Shown piece by piece: positions 1 through 12,630 of a stretch of DNA of 64,000 bases; within the stretch, counting starts at the first letter, position 1; every line of letters starts with the position of its first letter. The notes beneath the pieces are model-generated. The model did no database searches, was not told where the DNA came from, and saw nothing but the letters and a program-made list of their open reading frames with translations. Made by a program: the position numbers and the translations under genes. Source of the stretch: JANSYA01 sp965243385 (lineage in GTDB: Bacteria > Spirochaetota > Leptospiria > Leptospirales > Leptonemataceae); contig CBDEUV010000002.1 of the NCBI GenBank assembly GCA_965243385.1, forward strand, positions 4,464,001-4,528,000. Reading direction: 5' to 3'.

Positions 1-34
1 GTCGCGGCCGGAGTTGACGCGTGCAGTGCCGCGT

Positions 35-1087
35 TCATCCCGGCACGGCTCCCGAGGAATCGCGCACCAGCACGTCCAGATCGATATGCGCGTGTTCGCG
101 GTTCTCTTCGACGGTCTTCTGGTGCAATAACTTGCCGTCGACGGAAATCTCGGCGAGAGTTAACGGTCGATCTTCGACCAGACGCATAATGTCCACCTGA
201 CGAATGCTTGCGCCCCCGTCTTCCGTGCGATCCACATATATTTCGGCGTACGCGCCGCCGGCCTGCCAGCCGTAGGGCGAATCGACGCCGCCGAAATTCG
301 AAGGATTTAGGAACATGGTGCCGTTGCGCAGAGCGACGCCGTAGTCTTCGTGAACGTGGCCGCTTACCACCAGCAACGGATTGTGTTGATCGAGATAATT
401 GCGAATGCCCTGGCTGCCGACGTGTCCGAGGCCCGGCACGCGATCGAAGAAACCGTACGCCGGATTGTGGACCAGCATCACGTCAGGCGTTTGCTCTTCG
501 AAATAATCCTGGGGTTCGGAAAACAGCTGGCCGTTTTCGGTTTTTTCGTGATAGCCGACCGCCAGTTTCTCCGGAATGCCGGAAGTCGCGATGGGCGCTC
601 CGCCGTAGCCGGCGAATTTCAGTCCCGCGATGCTGCGTTCGTGCTGATGCATGTCGCGTTCGCGCAGATGCGTATAGCGCAGATCGATGTCGTAATTTCC
701 GGGCAATACGACGCTTTCGGCGTTGCTGTATTCCTGGATCAGACCTTCGATCGTTTCGTACTTGTCCTTCATATTCTTCGTGGCTTTTTCGAAGAGCTGG
801 CGGTATTCGGTCGCCTTTTGCTGCAGGGCGTCGTCGTTTTCGTAATTTTCCGGAAAGCGCAGGATGTCGGTCGCCAGATCGAAGGGCACGATCTTTTTTT
901 TCAGGTTGCGAGCCAGATTCCAGAAATCTTCCTGCAGGCAGACGAATTCGTAAACTTTGTCGTCGTCGTAGAAAGCTTTGTAGAGAATATCGCCGCTGAG
1001 TAAATACAAATCGGCTTCGGTCGTGCTTAAGAGCACGCGCAGTTCTTTTAAGGCGTCGTGAATGTCAGTTAAGTAAACGATTTTCAT
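35..1087 (-). CDS. Calcineurin-like metallophosphoesterase
   Basis: A 350-residue protein of the calcineurin-like phosphoesterase superfamily, which hydrolyses phosphoester bonds with a two-metal centre. The metal-ligand motifs appear in the expected order: 'TDIHD' at residues 7-11, 'LSGDIL' near 30, 'LPGNYDID' near 128, 'VHNPAYG' near 206 and 'SGHVHEDYG' near 243. There is no signal peptide, so it is probably cytoplasmic. The segment between the GD and GN motifs is long (about 95 residues) and charged, which suggests an inserted helical region. The natural substrate cannot be read from the sequence. The start is the ATG just upstream of the first metal motif. The next gene upstream on this strand is a glycosyltransferase 32 bp away, so they may be co-transcribed. 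Confidence 0.85.
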   Translation of the reverse strand: MKIVYLTDIHDALKELRVLLSTTEADLYLLSGDILYKAFYDDDKVYEFVCLQEDFWNLARNLKKKIVPFDLATDILRFPENYENDDALQQKATEYRQLFEKATKNMKDKYETIEGLIQEYSNAESVVLPGNYDIDLRYTHLRERDMHQHERSIAGLKFAGYGGAPIATSGIPEKLAVGYHEKTENGQLFSEPQDYFEEQTPDVMLVHNPAYGFFDRVPGLGHVGSQGIRNYLDQHNPLLVVSGHVHEDYGVALRNGTMFLNPSNFGGVDSPYGWQAGGAYAEIYVDRTEDGGASIRQVDIMRLVEDRPLTLAEISVDGKLLHQKTVEENREHAHIDLDVLVRDSSGAVPG

Positions 1088-1119
1088 GTTTCACCCGAAT
1101 GCAGGTATGGCTGGATCAA

Positions 1120-2358
1120 TCAGAGCTTTTCGATTTCGCGGATCATGCTTGCTCGAAATTCGGCCGCGGTGAAGCGCGCCACGTTTTTCTCGAAGTCTTT
1201 CGCGCGATAGCTCGTATTTTCGTGGCGCTGCATGGCCGCGCCCAGGCTTTCGGCGCTTTGCTCCGGGAAAAATACACCGGTCACGCCGAGCTTCGGCCGC
1301 CGGCCTTTCCCCGCGCCTTTCGCTTTCTTTTTCGTGCCGGGCCTTCCGTTTATTTCGCGGGCGGCGTACGGCGCCGCGTGGCTGCGGTCGCCCAGAACGG
1401 TTTCGAGCGCGCCGCCGCTGCCGTAGGCGACGATTGGACAGCCGCGTGCCTGCGCCTCGACCGGCACGATGCCGAAATCTTCTTCGCCGGGGAATAAAAG
1501 CGCTGAAGCCTTTGCGTAGAGATCCTGAATCTCTTCGCGCGACGCGTGTCCCAGAAATTCGATGCTGCCGTCTTGCGCGCCTTCACCCGCCAGCCTGCGC
1601 AAATTACGCTCTTCGGGGCCTTTGCCCACGATTTTAAGGCGCGCCCCGCGCTCGCGACAGGCCTGGATCGCCAGGTCCAGCCGTTTGTAGGGCACGAAGG
1701 CGCTCACAATCAAATAAAAGTCTTCGCGCCGCTCCGGAGGCGGGATCTGAATCGCCCCCGCTTCGTCGACAAGGCACGGCGGCGGAACGACCGTCGCGGC
1801 CTTGCCGTAGTAGCGGCGAATGCGTTCGGCGACAAAAGCGCTGTTGCAGATATAGGCGTCGACCCGGTCCCGGGCGGCGGTGTCCCACATGCGCAGATAA
1901 TTCGCGAAGAAGGGAATGACGAAACGATTCGCGAAACCGCGGGCCGGAAAATATTCGTGATAGAGATCCCAGACGTAGCGCATGGGACTGTGAAAATAAC
2001 AGAGGTGCGGAACGTGCGGCGGGGGGATGATCCCGCGGGCGACGCAGTGCGAAGAGGAAATGATCAAATCGTATCCGTGAAAATCGAAGAGCTCGATCGC
2101 CGTCGGGAAGAGCGGCAAATACCAGCGATATTTTTTCGCTTTGAACGGCAAGCGGTCGATGAAGCTCGTCGTTATCTTGCGATTCTCGACGAATTCGCTG
2201 ACCGATCCTCGATTGTGTAAAAGCGTAAATAAATCCGCGTCAGGATATAATTCCAGGATCGCTTCAAGTACGGCCTCGCCGCCGCGCATCCCGGTCAGCC
2301 AGTCGTGAACTACGGCCACTCTCCGCGGCCGGCGTATCGTTTTCTGGATCGCTTTCAT
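1120..2358 (-). CDS. GT4-family glycosyltransferase (WbaZ/mannosyltransferase-like)
   Basis: A 412-residue GT-B glycosyltransferase that should transfer a nucleotide-activated sugar to a glycan acceptor on the cytoplasmic face of the membrane. The N-terminal domain starts with 'VAVVHDWLTGMRGGE', the glycine-rich acceptor-domain loop typical of WbaZ-like GT4 enzymes. The C-terminal domain holds the nucleotide-sugar signature 'PGEEDFGIVPVEAQARG' near residue 290, which contains the E-x7-E pair, and 'VSAFVPYKRLD' near 219. A Lys/Gly-rich insertion ('GTKKKAKGAGKGRR') near residue 343 is unusual for the family. The start is supported by an AAGGAA Shine-Dalgarno six bases upstream. It is divergent from the hydrolase at 2457. 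A role in O-antigen or other surface glycan synthesis is inferred. Confidence 0.85.
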   Translation of the reverse strand: MKAIQKTIRRPRRVAVVHDWLTGMRGGEAVLEAILELYPDADLFTLLHNRGSVSEFVENRKITTSFIDRLPFKAKKYRWYLPLFPTAIELFDFHGYDLIISSSHCVARGIIPPPHVPHLCYFHSPMRYVWDLYHEYFPARGFANRFVIPFFANYLRMWDTAARDRVDAYICNSAFVAERIRRYYGKAATVVPPPCLVDEAGAIQIPPPERREDFYLIVSAFVPYKRLDLAIQACRERGARLKIVGKGPEERNLRRLAGEGAQDGSIEFLGHASREEIQDLYAKASALLFPGEEDFGIVPVEAQARGCPIVAYGSGGALETVLGDRSHAAPYAAREINGRPGTKKKAKGAGKGRRPKLGVTGVFFPEQSAESLGAAMQRHENTSYRAKDFEKNVARFTAAEFRASMIREIEKL

Positions 2359-2456
2359 GATTCCTTCAAGCTTCGCACCCAGCCTGGCAGTCCTGCGCTT
2401 CCAGTCATCCTGTATTTTTTACTTGCTTTCGGATAAGATTCGACGGAATCGGATGA

Positions 2457-3290
2457 ATGGAAGAGGAGTTTCATTTAATCGCCGCCGACGGTTGCCAGTT
2501 GGAAGGCACAGCCTGGCCGGCGAACAAGGCCCGCGCGGTTTTGCCCTGGCTGCACGGTTTCGCCGAACACCGCAAGCGGTATCATCATTTTGCCAGCTGG
2601 ATGGCGTCCCGGGGAATCGCCGTCGCGGCCATCGACTTTCGCGGTCACGGGGCTTCCCAGGGAAAACGCGGCCACGTAAAACGATTCGAGAACTACTTAC
2701 TGGATGTGCGGGTATTTCTGAACTGGGTCGTCAAAAATTTTCCCGATGTTCCGATCATTCTGGGCGCGCATTCGAACGGCGGTCTGATCGCGGCGCGATT
2801 TCTGCAGGAAGAAGGCGCGAATTTCAATCTGAAAGCGGCGGTCATGACCGGGCCCTTCTTCGACGTGCCCGAACCGATTCCCGGAGCCATGATGACTCTC
2901 GCGCGTTTTTTCTCGCGGGTGCTGCCTTCGCTTTCGGCGCCGACGAATATCCCGCCCGAGGCGGTCAGTCACAACGAAGAAATCATTCGGGCCTACGGCA
3001 GCGATCCACTGGTGTTTAAGACCGCCAGTTTTCGCTGGCTCACCGAAACGCTTGCGAATCAGAAGATCGCTCTGGACCGGGCGAGCGAAGTGCGCTTGCC
3101 GTTGCTTGTAATGCAGGGCATGGCCGACACGATTGTGAACGCGAACGCCGCGCGTCGCTTCTTCGAAAACGCGTCGTCGGAAGATAAAGAGTGGGCGCCC
3201 TACGACGGCCTGCGTCACGAAATCCTGAACGAGAATGAACGCGAAGACGTATATCGGGCCATGCTCAATTGGATTGAAAAACGGATTTGA
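2457..3290 (+). CDS. Alpha/beta hydrolase, monoacylglycerol lipase / serine aminopeptidase S33 type
   Basis: A 277-residue alpha/beta hydrolase resembling monoacylglycerol lipases and lysophospholipases. The oxyanion-hole region is 'PWLHGFAEH' near residue 30. The conserved 'DFRGHGASQGKRGH' follows near 60, and the nucleophile elbow is 'GAHSNGG' near 104. The catalytic Asp is probably in 'GMADTIVNANA' near 222 and the His in 'GLRHEILNE' near 251. In the elbow the usual first Gly of G-x-S-x-G is Ala (AHSNG), a variant tolerated in some lipases. There is no signal peptide, so it is probably cytoplasmic. It is followed 33 bp later by an M20 amidohydrolase on the same strand. The exact lipid or ester substrate is unknown. 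Confidence 0.85.
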   Translation: MEEEFHLIAADGCQLEGTAWPANKARAVLPWLHGFAEHRKRYHHFASWMASRGIAVAAIDFRGHGASQGKRGHVKRFENYLLDVRVFLNWVVKNFPDVPIILGAHSNGGLIAARFLQEEGANFNLKAAVMTGPFFDVPEPIPGAMMTLARFFSRVLPSLSAPTNIPPEAVSHNEEIIRAYGSDPLVFKTASFRWLTETLANQKIALDRASEVRLPLLVMQGMADTIVNANAARRFFENASSEDKEWAPYDGLRHEILNENEREDVYRAMLNWIEKRI

Positions 3291-3323
3291 ACGACGGCCC
3301 ACGCCCGAGTTCTGGATTCATAA

Positions 3324-4511
3324 ATGAACGCCGCTTCCGGAACTGATCCGATTTCGCGCGAAGACCGCGAGTCCATGCGGGAGTGGCGGCGCGAAATTCA
3401 CCGTCACCCGGAGCTGGCGTTTCAGGAGCATCGCACGGCGGCCTTCGTCGTTGAGCGGCTGGGCGAATTTGCGCGCGAAAGCGGCGCCGCGATCGAAATC
3501 GAAAGCGGCATTGCCGGCACCGGAGTCGTCGCCACAATTCGCGGCCGCGAAGCGGGGGAGACCGCGATCGCTCTGCGCGCGGATCTGGACGCTCTGCCCA
3601 TGGGCGAAGCCAACGATTTCGCTCATCGCTCGACGCACGCGGGTTGTATGCACGCCTGCGGGCACGACGGCCACACCGCCATGCTGCTGGGCGCCGCGCG
3701 TCGTCTCGCCCAAACGCGCAATTTTCGCGGCGTCGTACATTTGATTTTCCAGCCCGCAGAAGAGAACGAAGGCGGCGGCCGTGCGATGATCGAGGACGGT
3801 CTTTTCGAGCGCTTTCCGGTCGCGGCCGTATTCGGAATGCACAACTGGCCGGGCCTGGCCGCCGGCCGCATCGCCGTTCAGCCGGGCCCGGTGATGGCGG
3901 CTTTCGATAATTTTGACATCGTCTTAACCGGCAAGGGCGGCCACGCAGCGATGCCGCATCAGAGCGTGGACCCGGTCGTGCTGGCCGCGCAGATCATCCA
4001 GGCCTTCCAGACTCTGGTCAGTCGCAGCGATCCGCTTGATCCGGCGGTGATCTCGGTGACGCAACTCGCCGCGGGCGACGCTTATAATATTATTCCCGAT
4101 CAGGTCACTCTCAAAGGCACGGTCCGCGCGTTTCGCGATGAAACCCGCGACCGCATCGAAAACACGATGCGCCGGACTCTGGCGGGCCTCTGCGACGCGG
4201 CGGGCGCGAGTTTCGAATTCAATTACGGCCGGCGTTATCCACCGACGATCAACTCGGAGCGCGAAGCGGAGTTTGTCGCCGGTGTCGTGCGCGAAGTCTT
4301 CGGTCACGAGGCGCTGGTGAGCGATTATCCGCCGAGCATGGGCAGCGAAGACTTTTCATTTATGCTCGAACAACGCCCTGGCTGCTACGTAAAGCTCGGC
4401 GCCGGCCAGGGCCCGGGATTGCACAATCCGCACTACGATTTTAACGACGAGATTCTCGCCACCGGCGCGGCCTTCTGGGTCAGCCTGGTCGAGCATTATC
4501 TGAATGCTTGA
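3324..4511 (+). CDS. M20D-family amidohydrolase (N-acyl amino acid / hippurate hydrolase type)
   Basis: A 395-residue metallo-amidohydrolase of the M20D family, which cleaves N-acyl or N-aroyl amino acids (hippurate, IAA-amino acids, N-acetyl-diaminopimelate). The start has the family form 'WRREIHRHPELAFQEHRTA'. The metal-binding core is 'CMHACGHDGHTAMLLGAA' near residue 109, followed by 'FQPAEENEGGGRAMIEDG' near 144. A dimerisation domain contains 'GKGGHAAMPHQSVDP' near 208, and the C-terminal metal ligand is in 'GLHNPHYDFND' near 369. Length and motif order are normal. No signal peptide is seen. It lies 33 bp after the monoacylglycerol-lipase-like gene and could share its transcript. Substrate preference cannot be decided. 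Confidence 0.9.
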   Translation: MNAASGTDPISREDRESMREWRREIHRHPELAFQEHRTAAFVVERLGEFARESGAAIEIESGIAGTGVVATIRGREAGETAIALRADLDALPMGEANDFAHRSTHAGCMHACGHDGHTAMLLGAARRLAQTRNFRGVVHLIFQPAEENEGGGRAMIEDGLFERFPVAAVFGMHNWPGLAAGRIAVQPGPVMAAFDNFDIVLTGKGGHAAMPHQSVDPVVLAAQIIQAFQTLVSRSDPLDPAVISVTQLAAGDAYNIIPDQVTLKGTVRAFRDETRDRIENTMRRTLAGLCDAAGASFEFNYGRRYPPTINSEREAEFVAGVVREVFGHEALVSDYPPSMGSEDFSFMLEQRPGCYVKLGAGQGPGLHNPHYDFNDEILATGAAFWVSLVEHYLNA

Positions 4512-4572
4512 GCGCGCCTGAAACGTCCGAAACACTCGAGCACATACAGCCATCTAATTCTGAACGCCGGTC

Positions 4573-4618
4573 GATCTTATTTTTAGATCAAACCGTCCGG
4601 CCGCCGCATCCTCCGGAC
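4573..4618. terminator. Two intergenic stem-loops after the amidohydrolase gene
   Basis: The 158-bp gap between the amidohydrolase and the epimerase holds two inverted repeats: GATCT/AGATC (4573-4577 and 4585-4589, with a T-rich loop) and GTCCGG/CCGGAC (4595-4600 and 4613-4618). Neither is followed by a clear T-run, so termination is only a possibility. Confidence 0.25.
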
Positions 4619-4669
4619 AAAGCCGCTTGACCGCAGACTGAATCAAAAGCATAACCGGCTCCATCTCTT

Positions 4670-5665
4670 ATGAAACTGAAATCGAAAACCATCTGTATCA
4701 CCGGAATCGGCGGATTTATCGGACGCCGGGTGGCGCAACTGGCGCGTGAGCGCGGCATGACGGTACGCGGACTCGACGCGAACCCCGAGCGCGCGCGTCT
4801 GGCGCAGAACGAAGGCGCAACCGTGATCGTCGGTGATTTGCTGGATCCGGTCGCGCTGGGCGAAGCGCTGAAGGGATCGGACATTGTGCTGCATACCGCC
4901 GCAATCGTGCGCGAAGGCGGGAAGTTAGAAGAGTTTCGAAGAGTGAACGTCGAGGGTTCGGTGCAGGTCGCCCGTACGGCGCGCGAAGCCGGCGCCCGGG
5001 CGATGGTGCATTTGTCGAGCGTGATGGTCTACGGCTTTCGTTTTCCGCCCGACATCGCCGAGGAAGGACCGTATCGCGGTGAAGGCAATCCGTACTGTAT
5101 AACGAAAATTGAAAGCGAGTCGGCTCTGCTCGAAGAAAACCAGGACCCCGCGAAATTCGGCGTGGTGATCATTCGGCCGGGCGACGTTTACGGTCCGGGT
5201 TCCGAACCCTGGATCACGCGGCCGCTCGAACTCATGCGCAAAGGCCTCTTTTCGCTCGTCGACGGCGGCAAACCGGTCATCAATCACACTTACGTCGACA
5301 ATCTTGCCGAAGGCATCTTTCTGGCACTGGAAAAAGAAGCGTGGGGCGAAGCCTTTAATATCACGGACGGCATGGCGACGACGTTCAAGGAGTTTTACTC
5401 GCGATTGGCGAAAATGGCGGGCCTGAAACCCCCGCGAATCCTGCCCGCCTGGCTCGTAAAACTGAGCATCCGTCTCGTGAATATCCTCGAAGCGCTGCTG
5501 CGCCGACCGAATATCGCGTTGCCCGGCGGTGTGGAATTCATCCGCCGTCCGCACGCCTATTCCATCGACAAAGCGAATCGCGTACTGGGCTATCGCCCCG
5601 ATATCTCGCTCGATCAGGGAATGGCGCGCACGGAAGCCTGGCTCAAAGAGCAGAAGCTGATCTGA
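4670..5665 (+). CDS. NAD-dependent epimerase/dehydratase (extended SDR)
   Basis: A 331-residue extended short-chain dehydrogenase. The Rossmann motif 'GIGGFIGRRVAQLARERG' lies at residues 12-29. 'DLLDPVALGEAL' follows near 58, and 'HTAAIV' and 'LSSVMVYG' mark the NAD-side strands. The active site Tyr-x3-Lys is 'YCITK' near residue 143, and the substrate loop is 'IIRPGDVYGPG' near 164. The C-terminal half contains 'HTYVDNLAEGIFLALE', typical of the 3-beta-HSD / nucleotide-sugar epimerase branch. It is cytoplasmic and full length. The substrate may be a nucleotide sugar or a sterol-like molecule. The flanking genes do not decide this. Confidence 0.85.
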   Translation: MKLKSKTICITGIGGFIGRRVAQLARERGMTVRGLDANPERARLAQNEGATVIVGDLLDPVALGEALKGSDIVLHTAAIVREGGKLEEFRRVNVEGSVQVARTAREAGARAMVHLSSVMVYGFRFPPDIAEEGPYRGEGNPYCITKIESESALLEENQDPAKFGVVIIRPGDVYGPGSEPWITRPLELMRKGLFSLVDGGKPVINHTYVDNLAEGIFLALEKEAWGEAFNITDGMATTFKEFYSRLAKMAGLKPPRILPAWLVKLSIRLVNILEALLRRPNIALPGGVEFIRRPHAYSIDKANRVLGYRPDISLDQGMARTEAWLKEQKLI

Positions 5666-5706
5666 AAGCAGGCCGTCGGACGCGATGCTGAGTCGCGCGA
5701 ACAGGG

Positions 5707-5722
5707 CGCCGATTCTTCGGCG
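5707..5722. terminator. Perfect 6-bp stem-loop between convergent genes
   Basis: CGCCGA / TCGGCG with a TTCT loop lies in the 76-bp gap between the epimerase (+) and the small secreted protein (-). There is no T-run. It may act as a weak bidirectional terminator or a 3'-end stabilising hairpin. Confidence 0.3.
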
Positions 5723-5741
5723 ACTGCCGCACTCCGTCGTT

Positions 5742-6011
5742 TCAGTCGAAATCCAGCGGGAAGCTCACGCCGTGCCGCGTGACTTCGTCTCCGAAGCCGG
5801 TTACGGTATTCGGGGCCTGGTAAGCCTGGACAACCGGCGGTTCGGGCAGATTGCGATCGGACTCTTTGATATAGACCGCGCTCTCGCTGGCGATGTTCAG
5901 CAGAATTTCATCGATCGCCTTCTCGTCTTCGGCAGTGGTCGCGCTGAGCGCGCCCGGTGTTATCAGAAGGACCGCTGCAATAGGTAGAATAGAATTCGTA
6001 AGAAACTTCAT
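5742..6011 (-). CDS. Small secreted protein of unknown function
   Basis: An 89-residue protein with a clear N-terminal signal peptide: 'MKF', then the hydrophobic stretch 'ILPIAAVLLITPGALSA', with likely cleavage after 'ALSA' near residue 24. The mature part is about 65 residues, acidic near its start ('TTAEDEKAIDEILLNIA') and proline/valine rich in the middle, with no cysteines. The gene is convincing despite its size because an excellent AAAAGGAGG Shine-Dalgarno sits 8 bases before the ATG. I do not recognise a family. It is a single gene convergent with the epimerase and downstream of a 185-bp gap. A periplasmic or surface role is inferred only from the signal peptide. Confidence 0.75.
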   Translation of the reverse strand: MKFLTNSILPIAAVLLITPGALSATTAEDEKAIDEILLNIASESAVYIKESDRNLPEPPVVQAYQAPNTVTGFGDEVTRHGVSFPLDFD

Positions 6012-6196
6012 GATCGCCGTCCTCCTTTTGATTCCCTTATGAATTATTTTAAGGTCCCCAAAAGATAGGAGCGGACGGCCTGATCGGCGATAAGATTTCT
6101 ATGCGTGCACGGCCCTCAGGACGCTCTTCGCCGCTAAGTTGCGACGAGGAGAACTCTGGACAATCCGCCGCGACGCGAATGCCCCGCGCAGCCGGC

Positions 6197-9922
<3,726 letters not shown>

Positions 9923-10057
9923 AACGTGTAATTTTAGAGAAAACTGCCGGCGACCGTGGTGACAAGTAGTTTCCCGCGCCACTATATGGAAGAAACTCAC
10001 ACCCGGGTGCGATTTTTCGGCCGCGGATGCAGATCAGGACGCGGTTCGAAGAGAATT

Positions 10058-10084
10058 GCCACGGATTTCACGGATGCCACGGAT
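10058..10084. repeat. ATCCGTGGC-type interspersed repeat, copy group A1
   Basis: Two copies of GCCACGGAT separated by a third partial copy (CACGGAT), packed in 27 bp. This is the reverse orientation of the copies at 10207-10298. The same word recurs at 20488-20541. Confidence 0.75.
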
Positions 10085-10206
10085 AGGGGCGGACGGTGAG
10101 TGGGATCCGGTCGGACTGTGAGTGTTCGATTTGGTTCTAAAAACGCATTCAGGTACTGAATTAGCTGTCTGACGATCGCCAGCGCCCGCTCTCTGACGCC
10201 CTGAAT

Positions 10207-10298
10207 AAAATCCGTGGTATCGGCGTCATCCGTGGCGGCCCTCATCAAATCCGTGACATCAGTGTCATCCGTGGCCGGGCCTGGAGAAATCCGTGGCG
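10207..10298. repeat. ATCCGTGGC-type interspersed repeat, copy group A2
   Basis: Five copies of A(A/T)CCGTG(G/A) in 92 bp, alternating as 'AAATCCGTG..' and 'GTCATCCGTGGC', spaced about 18-25 bp apart. Together with the inverted group at 10058-10084 the region can fold into long stem-loops. Confidence 0.75.
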
Positions 10299-10317
10299 AA
10301 CAAATGCTCCGACGGAA

Positions 10318-11391
10318 TCAGAGCTCTTCCGGGATCGGAAAAGCATCCAGCTCGCCCCGAATCGAATCCCGGAGGTGTTCGGGGCTCAGAATGACGACCG
10401 AAGGGCCCATCCCGCGCAGAATTGAGCGCAGCCAGAGGCTTTCGGGTACTTTGCATGTACCGCGCATCCAGTGGGCCGGAATTCCACGAAGCTCCGTCGC
10501 GTCGGAGGTCGAAGCTAAAGCTTCTACATCGCTCAGGCGCAGCGTGCGTTCGAGCGCCGCCCGCAAATCAGGGGCGAAAGCCAGCTCGACCGTAAAGCCG
10601 TCGGGACGCTCTTGAAAAATCGGCGATTTGCGCAGCAGATCCTGGAGATCCGAAGGCGGCGCGTGTTCGCGCGGCAAGTCAAGAAGCTCGATTTGTTCCA
10701 TGCGTTCGAGATGAAAAAAACGCGGCGCCTCGCGGGTGTGACAAAAGCCGATCAGATAACTCACGCCGTTGTGCCTGACCAGCGCCCAGGGATCCAGCCG
10801 CCGGAGCTCCGCTTCCCGCGAACTGAGCGTGCGATACTGAAATTCGAGCTGGCAGGCTTCGTCTTCGTCGTCTGAGCGATCGGTCGACAGCGTGGCTTGC
10901 GAGCCCAGGGCTTCCTGGACCAGGGTGCGTTTCGTACGCACCGCGTCGGAGGCCTCCAGCTCGACCGGTACGATCGAAATGCGTTTCAATATTTCGCGCA
11001 GCGCGTCCTCTTCGCCGCTGCTGTCGACGCCGGAAGCGGTCGTCGTATGCGATTCCAGTTCGCGGGTGATGATCTTTTGAACAACGGTCCACTCCGCGGG
11101 CGTCAGAGCCAGGGGTTGCTCCAGCCCCTGGGGAAAATCCAGAGATACGCGAGCGTCGTCGTCGATATAAATCGTGATCAAATCCGAAGGCGAAAAGGGC
11201 GGCACGCCGAACATCATCAGCCGGTCCAGATCCTGGCGCAGCTGTTTCATGCTCGCGCATCCCGAAAGCTTCTGCAGGTCTTTCAGGGCGATTCCCTGAT
11301 TGTTAAAAATCAGAGGCACGAGCGAGAAGATCCGCCTTAGATTACGGCCGGTGAGAGTTTGCGTATTCGCGCTGGAATGGGGGCCGCTCAT
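10318..11391 (-). CDS. WYL-domain transcriptional regulator (PafC-like), second of a pair
   Basis: A 357-residue regulator with an N-terminal winged-helix-like segment ('LRRIFSLVPLIFNNQGIAL', then 'DLDRLMMFGVPPF'). A central region follows, then a WYL-type ligand-binding domain near residues 195-240 ('EAELRRLDPWALVRHNGVSY' and 'RFFHLERMEQIELLDLP'). WYL proteins sense nucleic acid or small ligands and often control DNA-damage or defence genes. It overlaps the upstream WYL gene by 4 bases (ATGA), so the two are translationally coupled and may form a heteromer like PafB/PafC. No neighbouring gene gives away the target regulon. The end of the gene is followed by the repeat cluster. Confidence 0.8.
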   Translation of the reverse strand: MSGPHSSANTQTLTGRNLRRIFSLVPLIFNNQGIALKDLQKLSGCASMKQLRQDLDRLMMFGVPPFSPSDLITIYIDDDARVSLDFPQGLEQPLALTPAEWTVVQKIITRELESHTTTASGVDSSGEEDALREILKRISIVPVELEASDAVRTKRTLVQEALGSQATLSTDRSDDEDEACQLEFQYRTLSSREAELRRLDPWALVRHNGVSYLIGFCHTREAPRFFHLERMEQIELLDLPREHAPPSDLQDLLRKSPIFQERPDGFTVELAFAPDLRAALERTLRLSDVEALASTSDATELRGIPAHWMRGTCKVPESLWLRSILRGMGPSVVILSPEHLRDSIRGELDAFPIPEEL

Positions 11392-12482
11392 GCTGAAACT
11401 CCGTCCGGCGCGGTCGATTGCGATTTCCCATCGGCCTGGCCGGCCGCCGCGTAATTCGCCTTAAGCGCGGCCAGGTAATTCAAGAAGCGCGCGTGGGTGG
11501 CGGCGGGTCCGAGCCGGCGAACCGAGCCGGGGTGGCGCATCATCCACGAGAAAAATGCGTACGGATTGCCTGTAAGCAGCGTGATTTCAGTGTCTTCGCC
11601 TGACGATCGCTGCTGGAGCCGCGACGATTCAGGCAGGCCGTTCAGAAAATCCAGCAGGCTCTCTTCGCGTTCCGCGTCGATCAGCACTCGTAATTCAACC
11701 GGTGCTTCGATGCGCAGCGCGAGTGGATGTAGCGAGTACTGGCGCAAATCGAAATTCTCGTCGGCCGGATACTGCGCGTCGCTCAGTTTTATATCCGCGA
11801 TGCGATCCACATAAAACATGCGGATATCCTGGGCTCGATGACAACGCGCCACCAGGCACCAGCGCCCGCGATGCGAAATCAATCCGCGGCCGTCGACGCG
11901 CCGGCTTTCGCTGTGCCCGGTTTTGTTCGTATAGTCGATGTCCAGGCTGAGTCGCCGCGCCAGCCCCTCGTGAATGCGCGTAAGGTTTTCGGCGACTTCC
12001 GGCGCGCTTTCGCTGCGGCCCGCCGGTCGCGCCTGGCGGGCGACGTCGCTGGAATTGCGCAGCAGCGCGGGATGTTTGTACAGCAGCTTATAAGCGGCCG
12101 ACTCCAGCAGCCCGCGATCTTGTTGCTTCTCGTTCGACTCCGCAAGGGCGGCCATGAGCATGGCCGCCAGGGTGTGGACTTCGGATTGCGAGAGGTCCAC
12201 GGCCGGCGAGCGCTGCAGTTCTTCGGCCACGACGTAGATCGAGTGCGACGCCATGCTGCCGTCCGGAAGCGCCTCGCCCGCGGCGTAGTGTCGCAGATCC
12301 ATGCCCAGGGATCGGAGCTCTTCTTTATCCCGTTCGAATTTGCGCCGCATCGATTCGGGGTCTTCGCCGGAAGCGGCTGCGTACGCTTCGGGTAGATACT
12401 CACGCAACTGCGCGAAGGACAGGCCGCCGGGATGGCCCAGGAAAGTCAGATAGAGTACGGCGATGCGTTCCAGCTTGTCCAT
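11388..12482 (-). CDS. WYL-domain transcriptional regulator (PafB-like), first of a pair
   Basis: A 364-residue paralogue of the next gene. The N-terminus 'MDKLERIAVLYLTFLGHPGG' reads as an HTH-type DNA-binding module with 'RRKFERDKEELRSLGMDL' near residue 46. The WYL core spans roughly residues 170-250 ('RRLSLDIDYTNKTGHSESRR', 'GRWCLVARCHRAQDIRMFYV' and 'DRIADIKL'). The C-terminus has a WCX-like extension ('ALRIEAPVELRVLIDAER'). It starts 148 bp from the divergent hydrolase gene at 12631, which it might regulate. The four-base overlap with the downstream WYL gene supports one transcript. A function in a PafBC-like damage response is only an analogy. Confidence 0.8.
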   Translation of the reverse strand: MDKLERIAVLYLTFLGHPGGLSFAQLREYLPEAYAAASGEDPESMRRKFERDKEELRSLGMDLRHYAAGEALPDGSMASHSIYVVAEELQRSPAVDLSQSEVHTLAAMLMAALAESNEKQQDRGLLESAAYKLLYKHPALLRNSSDVARQARPAGRSESAPEVAENLTRIHEGLARRLSLDIDYTNKTGHSESRRVDGRGLISHRGRWCLVARCHRAQDIRMFYVDRIADIKLSDAQYPADENFDLRQYSLHPLALRIEAPVELRVLIDAEREESLLDFLNGLPESSRLQQRSSGEDTEITLLTGNPYAFFSWMMRHPGSVRRLGPAATHARFLNYLAALKANYAAAGQADGKSQSTAPDGVSA

Positions 12483-12630
12483 AGTCGCCCTGAATTCGTG
12501 CGCGCCGGCGGCGCAGCCCGCAAGTCATTTTCGCCGGCCCGGGCCGTCCATTCGTCGCAGGCGGCCTTCACCCGCCCGCTGACTGGAAAAGTCTTGCTCT
12601 GGCCGGGCACGGCTTCTAACAAAGTACCAC

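Larger units (their letters stand above)
9923..10317. other. Intergenic region upstream of metH
   Basis: 395 bp between metH and a WYL regulator, both on the minus strand. It contains the ATCCGTGGC-type repeats annotated separately. I see no SAM, SAH or cobalamin riboswitch core and no convincing small gene. The 83-codon frame on the minus strand here is rejected because its C-terminal part is generated by the repeats. Confidence 0.5.

Noticed and set aside
9997..10248. 83-codon minus-strand frame upstream of metH
   Set aside because: Its C-terminal part ('SVASVKSVAILF') is produced by the ATCCGTGGC repeats, and no ribosome site or family resemblance is seen.
10207..10298. CRISPR-like array
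   Set aside because: Repeats are only about 9 bases long, in mixed orientation, with irregular spacers and no cas genes.
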